From JBMOUD01 sp049319665 (GTDB lineage: Bacteria > Pseudomonadota > Gammaproteobacteria > Enterobacterales > Enterobacteriaceae): a stretch of 64,000 nt of DNA. Made by a program: the position numbers and the translations under genes. The stretch is taken from NCBI RefSeq assembly GCF_049319665.1, contig NZ_JBMOUD010000012.1, positions 1 to 64,000 on the forward strand. The letters are read 5' to 3'. Every line of letters starts with the position of its first letter. The first letter of the stretch is position 1. This document shows, in pieces, positions 17,482 through 25,911 of this stretch. Below the pieces are notes generated by a model. The model saw only the letters and a list, made by a program, of their open reading frames with translations. It made no database searches and was not told where the DNA came from.

Positions 17482-18545
17482 TGTTAACGCTAGATTTTAC
17501 TCAAAAACTCGGTGAGCTGGAGTTAGAAATAAACGCCTTGCTGCCCGAAAAAGGGATTACCGCCATTTTTGGTTTATCAGGTGCCGGTAAGACGTCATTG
17601 ATTAATGCCATTGCCGGATTAACTCGACCAGACAGTGGCCGTATCGTCCTTAACGATCGTGTTTTATCAGATAGCGATCAACAGGTTTTTTTGCCGCCGG
17701 AAAAGCGGCGTATTGGCTATGTTTTCCAAGATGCCCGGCTGTTTCCGCACTATCGCGTGCAGGGTAATCTGCAATACGGCATGTCACCATCAATGCGACC
17801 ACATTTTGATTCCATCGTGCAGTTGCTTGGTATTGACTCTTTGCTTAAGCGTTTTCCATTGACCTTATCGGGCGGTGAAAAACAGCGGGTGGCGATTGGT
17901 CGGGCGTTATTAAGCGGGCCAGAATTGCTACTGATGGACGAGCCTTTGGCGGCGCTCGATATCCCGCGTAAACGTGAACTGATGCCTTATCTCGAACGTT
18001 TGGCCAAACAAGTTAATATCCCGATTTTGTATGTTACGCACAGCCTTGATGAGATCCTCAACCTAGCAGAGCAGGTGATGGTTATCGATCAAGGTAAAGT
18101 GTTGGCATTAGGGCCGGTCGAAGAAGTGTGGGCCAGTAGCGTGATGCGTCCATGGTTGCCGCGCGATGAGCAAAGTAGCGTGTTAAACGTTAGCGTACTT
18201 GAGCACCATCCACGTTATCCGATGACGGCGCTGGCGCTAGGCGGCGAGCGCTTGTGGGTGAGCAAAGTTGAAGCCGCGCCGGGCAGTGCCATGCGCATCA
18301 GGGTCCAGTCCGCCGATGTATCTCTGGTCTTGCAACCAACCGTGAACAACAGCAGCATCCGTAACATATTGCATGCCAAAGTATTGGAAGTGATCGATGT
18401 TGGTACTCAAGTTGAAGTGAAGCTGGCAATGGCCGATCATATTATTTGGGCCAGGATCACGCCTTGGGCCAGAGACGAATTGCTGATCCGTCCTGGGCAG
18501 TGGCTCTATGCGCAGATCAAGAGTGTTTCTATCAGTAAGGGGTAG
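17481..18545 (+). CDS. modC: Molybdate ABC transporter ATP-binding protein
   Basis: 354 residues (E. coli 352). Walker A GLSGAGKT near 31-38, signature LSGGEKQR near 129-136, Walker B LLLMDEP near 151-157, H-loop in VTHSLDE near 185-191. The C-terminal third is a Mop/MOBE domain (about 290-352). It energises ModAB. It is the last gene of modABC; copy B of the dispersed repeat begins 20 bp after its stop. Confidence 0.96.
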   Translation: MLTLDFTQKLGELELEINALLPEKGITAIFGLSGAGKTSLINAIAGLTRPDSGRIVLNDRVLSDSDQQVFLPPEKRRIGYVFQDARLFPHYRVQGNLQYGMSPSMRPHFDSIVQLLGIDSLLKRFPLTLSGGEKQRVAIGRALLSGPELLLMDEPLAALDIPRKRELMPYLERLAKQVNIPILYVTHSLDEILNLAEQVMVIDQGKVLALGPVEEVWASSVMRPWLPRDEQSSVLNVSVLEHHPRYPMTALALGGERLWVSKVEAAPGSAMRIRVQSADVSLVLQPTVNNSSIRNILHAKVLEVIDVGTQVEVKLAMADHIIWARITPWARDELLIRPGQWLYAQIKSVSISKG

Positions 18546-18565
18546 CCAGATCCGGCTTGATTGGA

Positions 18566-18905
18566 TTTCAGTTTTCCGTAACTGAAAGAACGGAGTATTC
18601 AAGCCTGACCGGGCTTGAGACGCTCTAAATAGAGCGGCAAATATTTCGGTTTTTTAAATACGGTATTCAATGCTGCCCCGTAGCCTAAACCGAGCAAAGG
18701 AACGAAGGCGCGTTCCTTTGCAATCCTGCGCCTTTCGTCCCTTCAGCTCGGTATGCAGCGGAGGCTATGTTCCAGGGGCTTTCGTGATAGCGCAAATTTC
18801 ATGGCTCCGCCATGCCTTCCTCGGGTTCGAGCTAACGGTAAAGACGTTATCTCTCCACCACTCGTCAGTGAAATTTTGAGTGCGCTTGGTGGCTTTTGAA
18901 TTCAA
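18566..18905 (-). repeat. Dispersed structured repeat, copy B (leftward orientation)
   Basis: Read on the minus strand it matches copy C almost continuously from GCGCACTCAAAATTTCACTG through ATGGCGGAGCCATGAAATT. The main hairpin is at 18694-18721 (GCAAAGGAACG and CGTTCCTTTGC, loop CGCCTT) and a second at 18566-18587 (TTTCAGTT and AACTGAAA, loop ACGGAA). The second stem is TTTCGGTT/AACCGAAA in copy C, a compensated G-C to A-T change. Confidence 0.85.
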
Positions 18906-19062
18906 AAGCAAGGCACTCGTTATTCAGGAATACTCACCACTCGCCAGTGAAATTTTGAGTGCGCTTGGCGGCTTTTGAATTCAAAAGCAAGGCACTCGTT
19001 ATTCAGGAATACTCACCTCTCGTTAGTGAAGTTTTGAGTGCACTTGGCGGCTTTTGAATCTA
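18858..19062 (-). repeat. 79-bp tandem repeat at the end of copy B
   Basis: The segment starting CCACTCGTCAGTG at 18858 recurs at 18937 and, with changes, at 19016, giving a period of exactly 79 bp and about 2.6 units. Each of the first two units contains the 18-bp palindrome GCTTTTGAATTCAAAAGC. It is the terminal part of the dispersed repeat, amplified here only. Confidence 0.9.
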
Positions 19063-19100
19063 GTTCAACAGCCAACAGCTGAATAAGGCTGTTTTGTTTT

Positions 19101-19991
19101 TTAGTTTTGGTGTGCAGTGATAGCTGCGATGACGCTATCGAGGGTGATTGTACCTTTACGGTGCTCGATATTTGGCGCGTTGACGAAAGCCAGATTGCCA
19201 GCGTTAAGCGCTTTTGTCATTTCGATAAAGCCAGTGATTGCTGTTTTTGATAAACCTGTCTGCGAGAGATTTTGTGCCCATTCACTTTCTGGAACAGGGA
19301 CAGCATGCACAGACTTATTAAGCGCTTGTTGGAAAGCGTCGGCGACATCTTGTGGTGAGTACATTGCCGGTCCTTCCAGCTCGACTATCCGTGATTTATT
19401 CCAATCTTCACATAAAATCTCAGCGGCGGTACGGCCAATATCTTCTGCCGCTACCATAGGGATCTTTTTATCGATAGGAGCAATAAAACTAGGCAATACG
19501 CCATGTATTGCTGCACCGGCTAGTGTGCCCCAGTTCTCCATAAAATAGGAGGCGCGTAAGGAGGTGAGGGGGAGGCCCGTTTGCTCTAAATACTTTTCAA
19601 GCATTCTGTTAGTCGCAATCAATCCTATGCCTTTCGGGCGTTCTGCACCGAGGGAGGATAGGGCAACCATTTTTGGCAAGCCTGCTCTAATGGCCGCTTC
19701 GGCACTTGCTGCCGCGAGCATATCGGCACGCTCAAATAAGTTCTCTGCTGTGTATTGCGGTGGGCTCATGATGTAAGCCCCAGCTGCGCCAGCAAACGCA
19801 TCGGCTAGCGCCGCGATATCAGTAAGATCGGCAATCGCAACTTCGGCTCCCTTATTACTCCATGCACTCCCTTTTGCCTCATCGCGTACTATGACTCTCA
19901 CGCGTTTTCCCGCTGTAAGCAAAGTGTTTGCAACTGCTACACCGGTACGGCCGCTGGCACCAGTAACGACATATAATTCATTGCTGCTCAT
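19101..19991 (-). CDS. NmrA-type NAD(P)-binding oxidoreductase (atypical SDR)
   Basis: 296 residues. The Rossmann fold starts with VVTGASGRTGVAVANTLL (about 8-25), and VALSSLGAERP near 108-118 fits the NmrA/HSCARG and QOR2-like group of atypical short-chain dehydrogenases. These bind NAD(P)(H) and act as quinone or flavin reductases or redox sensors; the substrate cannot be read from the sequence. It is divergent from the LysR gene starting 98 bp away, a typical regulator-target pair. Confidence 0.8.
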   Translation of the reverse strand: MSSNELYVVTGASGRTGVAVANTLLTAGKRVRVIVRDEAKGSAWSNKGAEVAIADLTDIAALADAFAGAAGAYIMSPPQYTAENLFERADMLAAASAEAAIRAGLPKMVALSSLGAERPKGIGLIATNRMLEKYLEQTGLPLTSLRASYFMENWGTLAGAAIHGVLPSFIAPIDKKIPMVAAEDIGRTAAEILCEDWNKSRIVELEGPAMYSPQDVADAFQQALNKSVHAVPVPESEWAQNLSQTGLSKTAITGFIEMTKALNAGNLAFVNAPNIEHRKGTITLDSVIAAITAHQN

Positions 19992-20089
19992 GTTTTTCTC
20001 CTGAATATGAAAGAAGTGTTTTGTATTTCATATCAACGAGAATATATAGTGCCCAAACATAACACCAATGCATGGAGGTTATAGTGAAT

Positions 20090-20998
20090 ATGCATAAAGT
20101 GGATTTTAATAATATTGATCTTAATCTTCTGAAATTGTTCGATGCGCTGGTAAAAGAGCGTAGCGTGACGCGAGCAGGACAGCAGCTTGGTTTGAGCCAA
20201 CCGGCCGCTAGCCGAGCGCTGGGGCGTTTGCGCAATCTATTGAATGATAAGCTTTGGGTTAGAACCGCTCAGGGACTTGAGTTGACACCACGAGCGGCTG
20301 CTTTAGTAGGGCCGGTTGCTAAGTTACTTGAAGATGCCAGATCTATTGTTGCCCCTACGCAATTTGATCCCGCCCAGGCAACAGGGCGCTTTAGTATTGC
20401 GGCGATTGACCATATTACGTTGTTATTGATGCCATCATTAATCGCCAGATTAACCACATTGGCACCGGGAATGGATTTAGAAATACCACCATCGTTGGGG
20501 GACAACGTGGAATTGGTGGCGCAGGGCAATGTGGATATTGCGATTGGTGTATACGAGCAATTACCCGCAAGATTTCATCAGCGCGCGCTATTTGATGAAG
20601 GATTAGTCTGCGTGGTGCGTCGTGGTCATCCGGTGATTGCCGCTGGGATGACATTAGAACGGTTTGCTGAACTGTCACATATCTTAGTCATCATCACCGG
20701 CCACGGAGAAAGCATTGTTGATATGGCATTAGCGCAACATGGATTAAGTCGGCGCGTCGCGGTACGGCTACCGCATTTTCTTGCCGCCCCGGCATTGGTT
20801 GCAGAAAGCGATATGGTTTTATCTATACCGCGCCGGCTTGCCCAGCATCTTGCTCTGTCGATGCCTATTGAAGTCTTGGAGTTGCCGTTAGAGACAGGAA
20901 TTTATACGCCATCAATGATCTGGCACGAGAGACGACACGAGGAGCCTTCACATATGTGGTTGCGTAAGCAGTTAGTGGAGATCTGTGCGGCTTTTTAG
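20090..20998 (+). CDS. LysR-family transcriptional regulator
   Basis: 302 residues from the ATG at 20090; a GTG at 20084 sits closer to GGAGG (20074-20078) and may be the real start. The N-terminal helix-turn-helix is clear (RSVTRAGQQLGLSQPAASRA, about 25-44), followed by LRNLLNDKLWVRTAQGLELT typical of NodD/SyrM-like LysR proteins. The C-terminal effector domain covers about 90-295. It most likely controls the divergent NmrA-type gene. Confidence 0.85.
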   Translation: MHKVDFNNIDLNLLKLFDALVKERSVTRAGQQLGLSQPAASRALGRLRNLLNDKLWVRTAQGLELTPRAAALVGPVAKLLEDARSIVAPTQFDPAQATGRFSIAAIDHITLLLMPSLIARLTTLAPGMDLEIPPSLGDNVELVAQGNVDIAIGVYEQLPARFHQRALFDEGLVCVVRRGHPVIAAGMTLERFAELSHILVIITGHGESIVDMALAQHGLSRRVAVRLPHFLAAPALVAESDMVLSIPRRLAQHLALSMPIEVLELPLETGIYTPSMIWHERRHEEPSHMWLRKQLVEICAAF

Positions 20999-21070
20999 AC
21001 GAACATCCAGATTCGCCAGTTGGTTGAAAATTCGTTATCATCCGCAACCACTTTCCAGCCGGGCAGCCTG

Positions 21071-21769
21071 ATGTCTACGATAATCGATACTTTTATTGCC
21101 CCGCCTTGTCATGAGCAGATAGAGACGCTCTATCAAGACGATCACTTGGTGCTGATCAATAAACCTGCCGGGCTGCTCAGCCTTTCAGGGAAAAACCCGC
21201 AAAATCTTGATTCGGTGCATCATCGATTGGTACAGCTGTTCCCCGGTTGTACGCTGGTTCACCGTTTAGATTTCGGCACTTCGGGGCTGATGGTGATTGC
21301 CCGCAATAAGGCTATCAATGCTGCACTTTGCCAACAGTTCAGCCAGCGCACCGTGACCAAAGTGTACAGCGCGTTGCTATGTGGGCATTTGCAGGACAAT
21401 GAAGGTGTGATAGACGCGCCGATTGCTAAAGATCCGGCGTTATTCCCGTTGATGTCGATTTGCGCCACTCACGGCAAGCCAGCTCGCTCTGGCTATCGGG
21501 TCATCGAGCGTTTTTATCATCAGTTACAAGACGGGACGTTACTGCCATTGACGCGGGTACAACTCACCCCTGAAACCGGGCGCACCCATCAACTGCGCAT
21601 CCATTGCCAGCTATTGGGCCACCCAATTTGGGGCTGTGATCTGTATGGTGGTCGTTTGCTACCCGGTACTGAACAAACTCCTCGCTTGATGCTGCACGCC
21701 AGTGAGCTGCATTTCATGCATCCCATTAACGAAGAACCGATCGTTGCGAGTAATGCCAGCCCGTTCTAA
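21071..21769 (+). CDS. RluA-family RNA pseudouridine synthase
   Basis: 232 residues from the ATG at 21071 (an in-frame ATG at 21020 adds 17 residues unlike the family). The catalytic Asp is in VHRLDFGTSGLMV near residues 66-78. LINKPAGLLSLSG near 35-47 and ETGRTHQLRIHCQLLGHPI near 173-191 are RluA-superfamily motifs. There is no S4 domain, as in RluA/TruC-size members. It makes pseudouridine in rRNA or tRNA; the exact site is not predictable. Confidence 0.85.
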   Translation: MSTIIDTFIAPPCHEQIETLYQDDHLVLINKPAGLLSLSGKNPQNLDSVHHRLVQLFPGCTLVHRLDFGTSGLMVIARNKAINAALCQQFSQRTVTKVYSALLCGHLQDNEGVIDAPIAKDPALFPLMSICATHGKPARSGYRVIERFYHQLQDGTLLPLTRVQLTPETGRTHQLRIHCQLLGHPIWGCDLYGGRLLPGTEQTPRLMLHASELHFMHPINEEPIVASNASPF

Positions 21770-21800
21770 CAGCCAAAGTATTCGTTTTTGAAAAAACGCA

Positions 21801-22340
21801 TTACCACATCAAATCATCAGGCACTTTAAAATCAGCATACGGATCGTCTTCATCCTGCTCTTCCTGACTCAGCGCACTGTTTAACACAATACTGTTCGCA
21901 TCGCGCTGCGCAATCTTATCGGCAACGCTTGCCGGGATAATCGCGTAAGTACTTTCAGCACTGTTATCGACAACCAAACGCGCAATGGCGAGACGGCCAC
22001 TAATTAGCTGCGATTGTGTCAGCTTATCGACAGATATTTTCTTAATTAAATTGTTATCGGTGAAATTAAAGTCGATATCGCCTTTTGCAATACTGATTCT
22101 ATTCATTTCAATCAGTTGTTTTACCTGAGCTTTATACTCTTTAGATAGCGCCGCCAGCTTTTGTTGTTCGTTTAACTGCTTATCGCGCTCAAGCTGGGCT
22201 TTTTTATTTTCCTCTACCGCCTCTCTTGCCTCACGAGCCTGAACCCGTGATTTCTTAGCCGTCCTTTGCACTTTAGCCACTTTCTTGCTGGTCACTAAAC
22301 CAGCCTTCAGCATCTGCTCTTGTAAGGTGAGTTTTGTCAT
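21801..22340 (-). CDS. yaiL: YaiL/DUF2058 family protein
   Basis: 179 residues, the same length as E. coli YaiL. The N-terminal half is a highly charged coiled coil (about 15-85, rich in Lys, Arg, Glu and Gln). A globular C-terminal half contains DFNFTDNNLIKKISV and ends in an acidic DPYADFKVPDDLMW. The family has been called nucleoprotein or polynucleotide-associated, but its role is unknown. It is convergent with the pseudouridine synthase, 31 bp away. Confidence 0.9.
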   Translation of the reverse strand: MTKLTLQEQMLKAGLVTSKKVAKVQRTAKKSRVQAREAREAVEENKKAQLERDKQLNEQQKLAALSKEYKAQVKQLIEMNRISIAKGDIDFNFTDNNLIKKISVDKLTQSQLISGRLAIARLVVDNSAESTYAIIPASVADKIAQRDANSIVLNSALSQEEQDEDDPYADFKVPDDLMW

Positions 22341-22516
22341 CTTGGTCTCTAAATCTGCGGAATAATGTGCGGGATTATACCTGTAATTTTTCCGGTGATG
22401 CTAGGTTGCTGGGGCTGGATTACTGTGTGGCCTGAGTTTGGAGGGGCATTACCTTAGGTAAATGTTTGTATGGCACATTATAGTCGGCTATGAGCGAGAA
22501 GCCGACAGTATCAATG

Positions 22517-22792
22517 CTACGGCTTTTTTTTTCGGAAAAGAAAAACTGCGACTGCCGTCAAAATGCCTATTAATGGCATAGCCCAAGCACCTGCTAAAAA
22601 GTTACGGTGATCTATTCGGTTATTTCTACGAATATCAGAAAAGCGAGTAAGCGCGTTTTTTTTAGTAGTCGCACTAATCTCTTCAAATTGCTTTTCGTAA
22701 CCCTGATTAAGTAACTGATAAGCTTCATTCTCATCCGAGCTTGCCAACGCAACTATTTGTTTACCTTTTTTATAGAAATTATAATCAGTCAT
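22517..22792 (-). CDS. Small hypothetical protein with C-terminal membrane anchor
   Basis: 91 residues from the ATG at 22792 (an upstream in-frame start at 22855 is less likely). A polar N-terminal domain (about 1-60, rich in Lys, Gln and Asn) is followed by one hydrophobic helix (about 68-86: GAWAMPLIGILTAVAVFLF) and a basic tail RKKKP. This suggests a tail-anchored inner-membrane protein facing the cytoplasm. No family was recognised. Confidence 0.6.
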   Translation of the reverse strand: MTDYNFYKKGKQIVALASSDENEAYQLLNQGYEKQFEEISATTKKNALTRFSDIRRNNRIDHRNFLAGAWAMPLIGILTAVAVFLFRKKKP

Positions 22793-23059
22793 CCGGTCAT
22801 CCTTATAGCGAAAATCAATGAGGTCATATAGCCACACTGGCTTAGTTCTGTACACAGCAACTGGTTTTCTCTCTGTAAGTCAACGTAATGCTCTATCTGC
22901 AATGGCCACTTCTGGCACCAAGCCGTCTATTAAATTTTTTCAAAAGTATTCGATAAAATATTAGTAAGTACAGATGAAAGTGCAACTTGCATAGAATTAA
23001 TAGTATTGCTTTCACAACATCCCATTTTGAACAAATTGCCGATTATCTCTTCTTTGGTT

Positions 23060-23372
23060 TTAAAAGCTTACTTGGCGCACTCAAAATTTCACTGACGAGT
23101 GGTGGAGAGATAACGTCTTTACCGTTAGCTCGAACCCGAGGAAGGGATGGCGGAGCCATGAAATTTGCGCCTGTCGCGGTGGTACCTGAAACATAGCCTC
23201 CACTAGACTGACTGCTAATGCATTGAAAGGGCTGGGGATTCATAAGGGGAAAGCCCACTTTTCCCCTTATGTCGGTTCGGTCAACAGTGCCACATTGAGC
23301 ACCATATTTGAAGAACCGAAAAATTCACTAATCTGGTTTTTAGCCCGTTCTTTCGGTTACGGAAAACCGAAA
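23060..23372 (+). repeat. Dispersed structured repeat, copy C
   Basis: Shares GCGCACTCAAAATTTCACTG and the following 100 bp with copy B. The main hairpin is at 23241-23271 (CATAAGGGGAAA pairs with TTTCCCCTTATG, loop around GCCCACT), followed by TCGGTTCGG. The right-end hairpin TTTCGGTT/AACCGAAA with loop ACGGAA lies at 23351-23372. It fills the gap before ybhA and ends 33 bp from its stop codon. Confidence 0.85.
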
Positions 23373-23404
23373 AATCCCGCTAATTAGGATGGTAAACCTA
23401 AGGT

Positions 23405-24229
23405 TTACGCCTCCAACACGCGGCTGCGTATCACCCTGGCGATATCCGGTAATTCATGATCGCCAATCACTAAATCAGCCCGCGCTTTGATGGCGTCATC
23501 GGCATTGCCCATTGCTACGCCTAATCCGACGTTTTCCAGCATGCTCAGGTCGTTGTAGTTATCACCGAAGGCGATAACATCAGCCATGCTCAAACCTTGG
23601 GATTCAACCCATTGCTGCAGACGTTTACCTTTGCTGTTGCCCGCTTGTGCGACATCAACCTGATCTTTCCACGACCATTCGCAGGCCAGGCCGATCTCTT
23701 TTTCTGCTTGTTGAGCAAAGCTTTCCAGTTCGTCGAGGTTTTGGTGCGAGGTGGCAAACTTCCAGATGGAGGTGGCTTGCTCGGCGGCGTCGCGCAGGCT
23801 ATCCACTTTAATAATGGTTGGACGTTGGTCAACTGGCAGCGTTTCACCCCAGGCAATGCTGCGCGTGACGTGGCCGGTGGGATACTGGTACAACATCGCG
23901 TCATCGACATACAGCAGGCCGTGAATGCCGTATTGATCCAGTAAATCGAGCACTTTATGCGCTTTGGATTTTTCTAACGGATCGGCAGCCAGCACTTTGC
24001 GGGCCTGGAAATCGTACAAATAAGTGCCGTTACAGCAAATAGCCGGAGTATCAAGCTCAAGCGCTTGATAGAACGGATGGATAGCCACATGATGACGGCC
24101 AGTCACGATAATCACTTTACAACCGGCGGCGCGGGCTTCGGCCAGCGCGGTCAGAGATTCAGGTAAAATACGTTTTTGACGGTCAAGCAGGGTGCCGTCG
24201 AGATCGAGCGCTATGACGCGATAGTTCAT
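23405..24229 (-). CDS. ybhA: Pyridoxal phosphate phosphatase YbhA (HAD, Cof type)
   Basis: 274 residues (E. coli 272). HAD motif I is DLDGTLLD near 9-16, motif II is VTGRHH near 42-47, and motif IV is GDNYNDLSM near 222-230. E. coli YbhA dephosphorylates pyridoxal 5'-phosphate and some sugar phosphates. It is divergent from pgl as in E. coli, with an ERIC element in the divergent gap. Confidence 0.93.
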   Translation of the reverse strand: MNYRVIALDLDGTLLDRQKRILPESLTALAEARAAGCKVIIVTGRHHVAIHPFYQALELDTPAICCNGTYLYDFQARKVLAADPLEKSKAHKVLDLLDQYGIHGLLYVDDAMLYQYPTGHVTRSIAWGETLPVDQRPTIIKVDSLRDAAEQATSIWKFATSHQNLDELESFAQQAEKEIGLACEWSWKDQVDVAQAGNSKGKRLQQWVESQGLSMADVIAFGDNYNDLSMLENVGLGVAMGNADDAIKARADLVIGDHELPDIARVIRSRVLEA

Positions 24230-24250
24230 GGGGATATCCCTAAAAAAATT

Positions 24251-24447
24251 TACCCGTCATACTTGAAGTTGCCTCTGTGTTGGCTACGTTAGTTCGCCCG
24301 AATCACTTACATGAGTAAGCTCATCGGGACTATGAGTCCCATCCTTGGGCCTCACCCTGCGGGCCAGCGCAAAGCGCTGTTCAAATCAGTTCCAGACTGA
24401 TCTGTCTCTTCCTTGCCGCCTTGATGCAACTCCAATTATTTAGGGTA
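24251..24447. repeat. ERIC (IRU) element with an internal insertion
   Basis: The ends TACCCGTCATACTTGAAGTT and AATTATTTAGGGTA, with the core GAGTAAGCTCATCGGGA, mark an ERIC. It measures 197 bp, about 70 bp more than the standard 127; the extra segment lies between the GGGACT and CCTTGCCGCC blocks (about 24331-24405). It sits between ybhA and pgl. Confidence 0.85.
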
Positions 24448-24649
24448 AAGACGTTAAGTGATCAGAAAAAGATAAAAGTATGCCGGATGTTACACCCTAA
24501 AAGTGGTGGTTAAAACCTCAATACGCTCAGCGGATGGGCTAACCGCACTTAGCATGCTGGGTTATCCTTTCAACCTACGCTATGCTTGGCACAGTGCTTT
24601 ATCAGACTCAAGGCTTACCCTTGATTCCCGTATTAATTAAGGAGATATG

Positions 24650-25648
24650 ATGAAACAAGTCGTCTATGTTGCCAGCCCTGATAGTCAGCAAATCCATGTA
24701 TTTACGCTGGGTGCTGACGGCGCGTTGACCGCGCTGCAAGTGGTTGAAGCACCGGGCCAGGTGCAGCCGATGGTGGTGAGCCCCGATGCACGTTACTTGT
24801 ATGTCGGTGTGCGTCCAGAGTTCGCAGTGGTGAGCTACCAGATTGATAACGAAGGCAAATTGTCTCAAATCGGCAAAGCGTCTCTGCCAGGCAGCCCAAC
24901 CCATATCTCAACCGATCTGCAAGGACACTTCTTGTTCTCGGCATCCTACAGTTTTAATAACGTCAGCATTCACCCGATTGCTAAAGATGGCGTGGCACAA
25001 GAGCCGATTCATGTCCTTGAGAATCTGCAGGCTCCGCACTCGGCCAATATCGACCCAACTAACCAATTGCTGATGATCCCTGCGCTGAAAGAAGACCATA
25101 TTCGTTTGTATGATTTCAGCCAGAAAGGTGAAGCGACCGAGCATAAAACGCCGTTCTTGCAAACGGTAGCGGGTGCTGGCCCACGTCATATGGCGTTCCA
25201 CCCTAACCAGCATTTCGCCTACTGCGTCAATGAGCTGGACAGCAGTGTTAATGTGTACCAGAAGGATGTCGCGACCGGTGAATACCGTGAAGTGCAGTCG
25301 CTGGACATTATGCCGGCTGATTTCACCGGCACTCGTTGGGCGGCAGACATTCATATCACGCCGAACGGCAAATATCTTTACGCGTGCGACCGTACCGCCA
25401 GCCTGCTTTCTATCTTTAGTGTGTCGGCAGACGGTAGTGAGTTGACCCTGGTCGGGCATCACCCAACCCAAACGCAACCGCGTGGTTTCAACATCGACCA
25501 CAGCGGCCAATATGTCATTACCGCTGGTCAAAAATCCGATGGCATTGAAGTCGCGAAGATTGATCCTGCCAGCGGCAAACTGAGCCAGCTGGCAACCTAC
25601 CCGGTAGGCAAAGGCCCGATGTGGGTGAGCATTACTGAACTGCGTTAA
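24650..25648 (+). CDS. pgl: 6-phosphogluconolactonase
   Basis: 332 residues (E. coli 331). Two adjacent ATGs exist (24647 and 24650); the second is better spaced from AAGGAG and matches the family N-terminus MKQ-x-VY-x-ASP. The protein is a seven-bladed beta-propeller. Family blocks include QPMVVSPDARYLYVGVRPEF near 41-60, AGPRHMAFHPN near 174-184, and RWAADIHITPNGKYLYACDR near 227-246. It hydrolyses 6-phosphogluconolactone in the pentose phosphate pathway. Confidence 0.96.
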   Translation: MKQVVYVASPDSQQIHVFTLGADGALTALQVVEAPGQVQPMVVSPDARYLYVGVRPEFAVVSYQIDNEGKLSQIGKASLPGSPTHISTDLQGHFLFSASYSFNNVSIHPIAKDGVAQEPIHVLENLQAPHSANIDPTNQLLMIPALKEDHIRLYDFSQKGEATEHKTPFLQTVAGAGPRHMAFHPNQHFAYCVNELDSSVNVYQKDVATGEYREVQSLDIMPADFTGTRWAADIHITPNGKYLYACDRTASLLSIFSVSADGSELTLVGHHPTQTQPRGFNIDHSGQYVITAGQKSDGIEVAKIDPASGKLSQLATYPVGKGPMWVSITELR

Positions 25649-25670
25649 GGTTACTCTTATCCGCTTTTGA

Positions 25671-25710
25671 ACAGCGCGCTTGATGTTGATATCAAGCGCG
25701 CTGTTGTTAT
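25671..25710 (+). terminator. Terminator after pgl
   Basis: A perfect 14-bp stem, ACAGCGCGCTTGAT (25671-25684) with ATCAAGCGCGCTGT (25691-25704), loop of 6, then TGTT. Confidence 0.85.
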
Positions 25711-25911
25711 AAAAGCAGATGTTATGAAATAGAATGTTATGAAAGCAGATGTTATAAATCTGCGTGCTTTCATTCCCGCTTTGTTTTATCCCGCCATTTA
25801 ATTTTTATTTTTTTCTCATTCTCTCTGCCCGATTTCTTTTTTCGCGTGACCTACCTGATGACATTTATTTGCATATAGCGATTTGCAGACAGCAAAGACT
25901 CAGGGGAAGAC

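Noticed and set aside
18670..18879. Frame of 69 codons in repeat copy B
   Set aside because: Lies wholly within the dispersed repeat; the other copies do not keep the frame.
18858..19062. CRISPR-like array
   Set aside because: The units are contiguous 79-bp tandem copies with no variable spacers.
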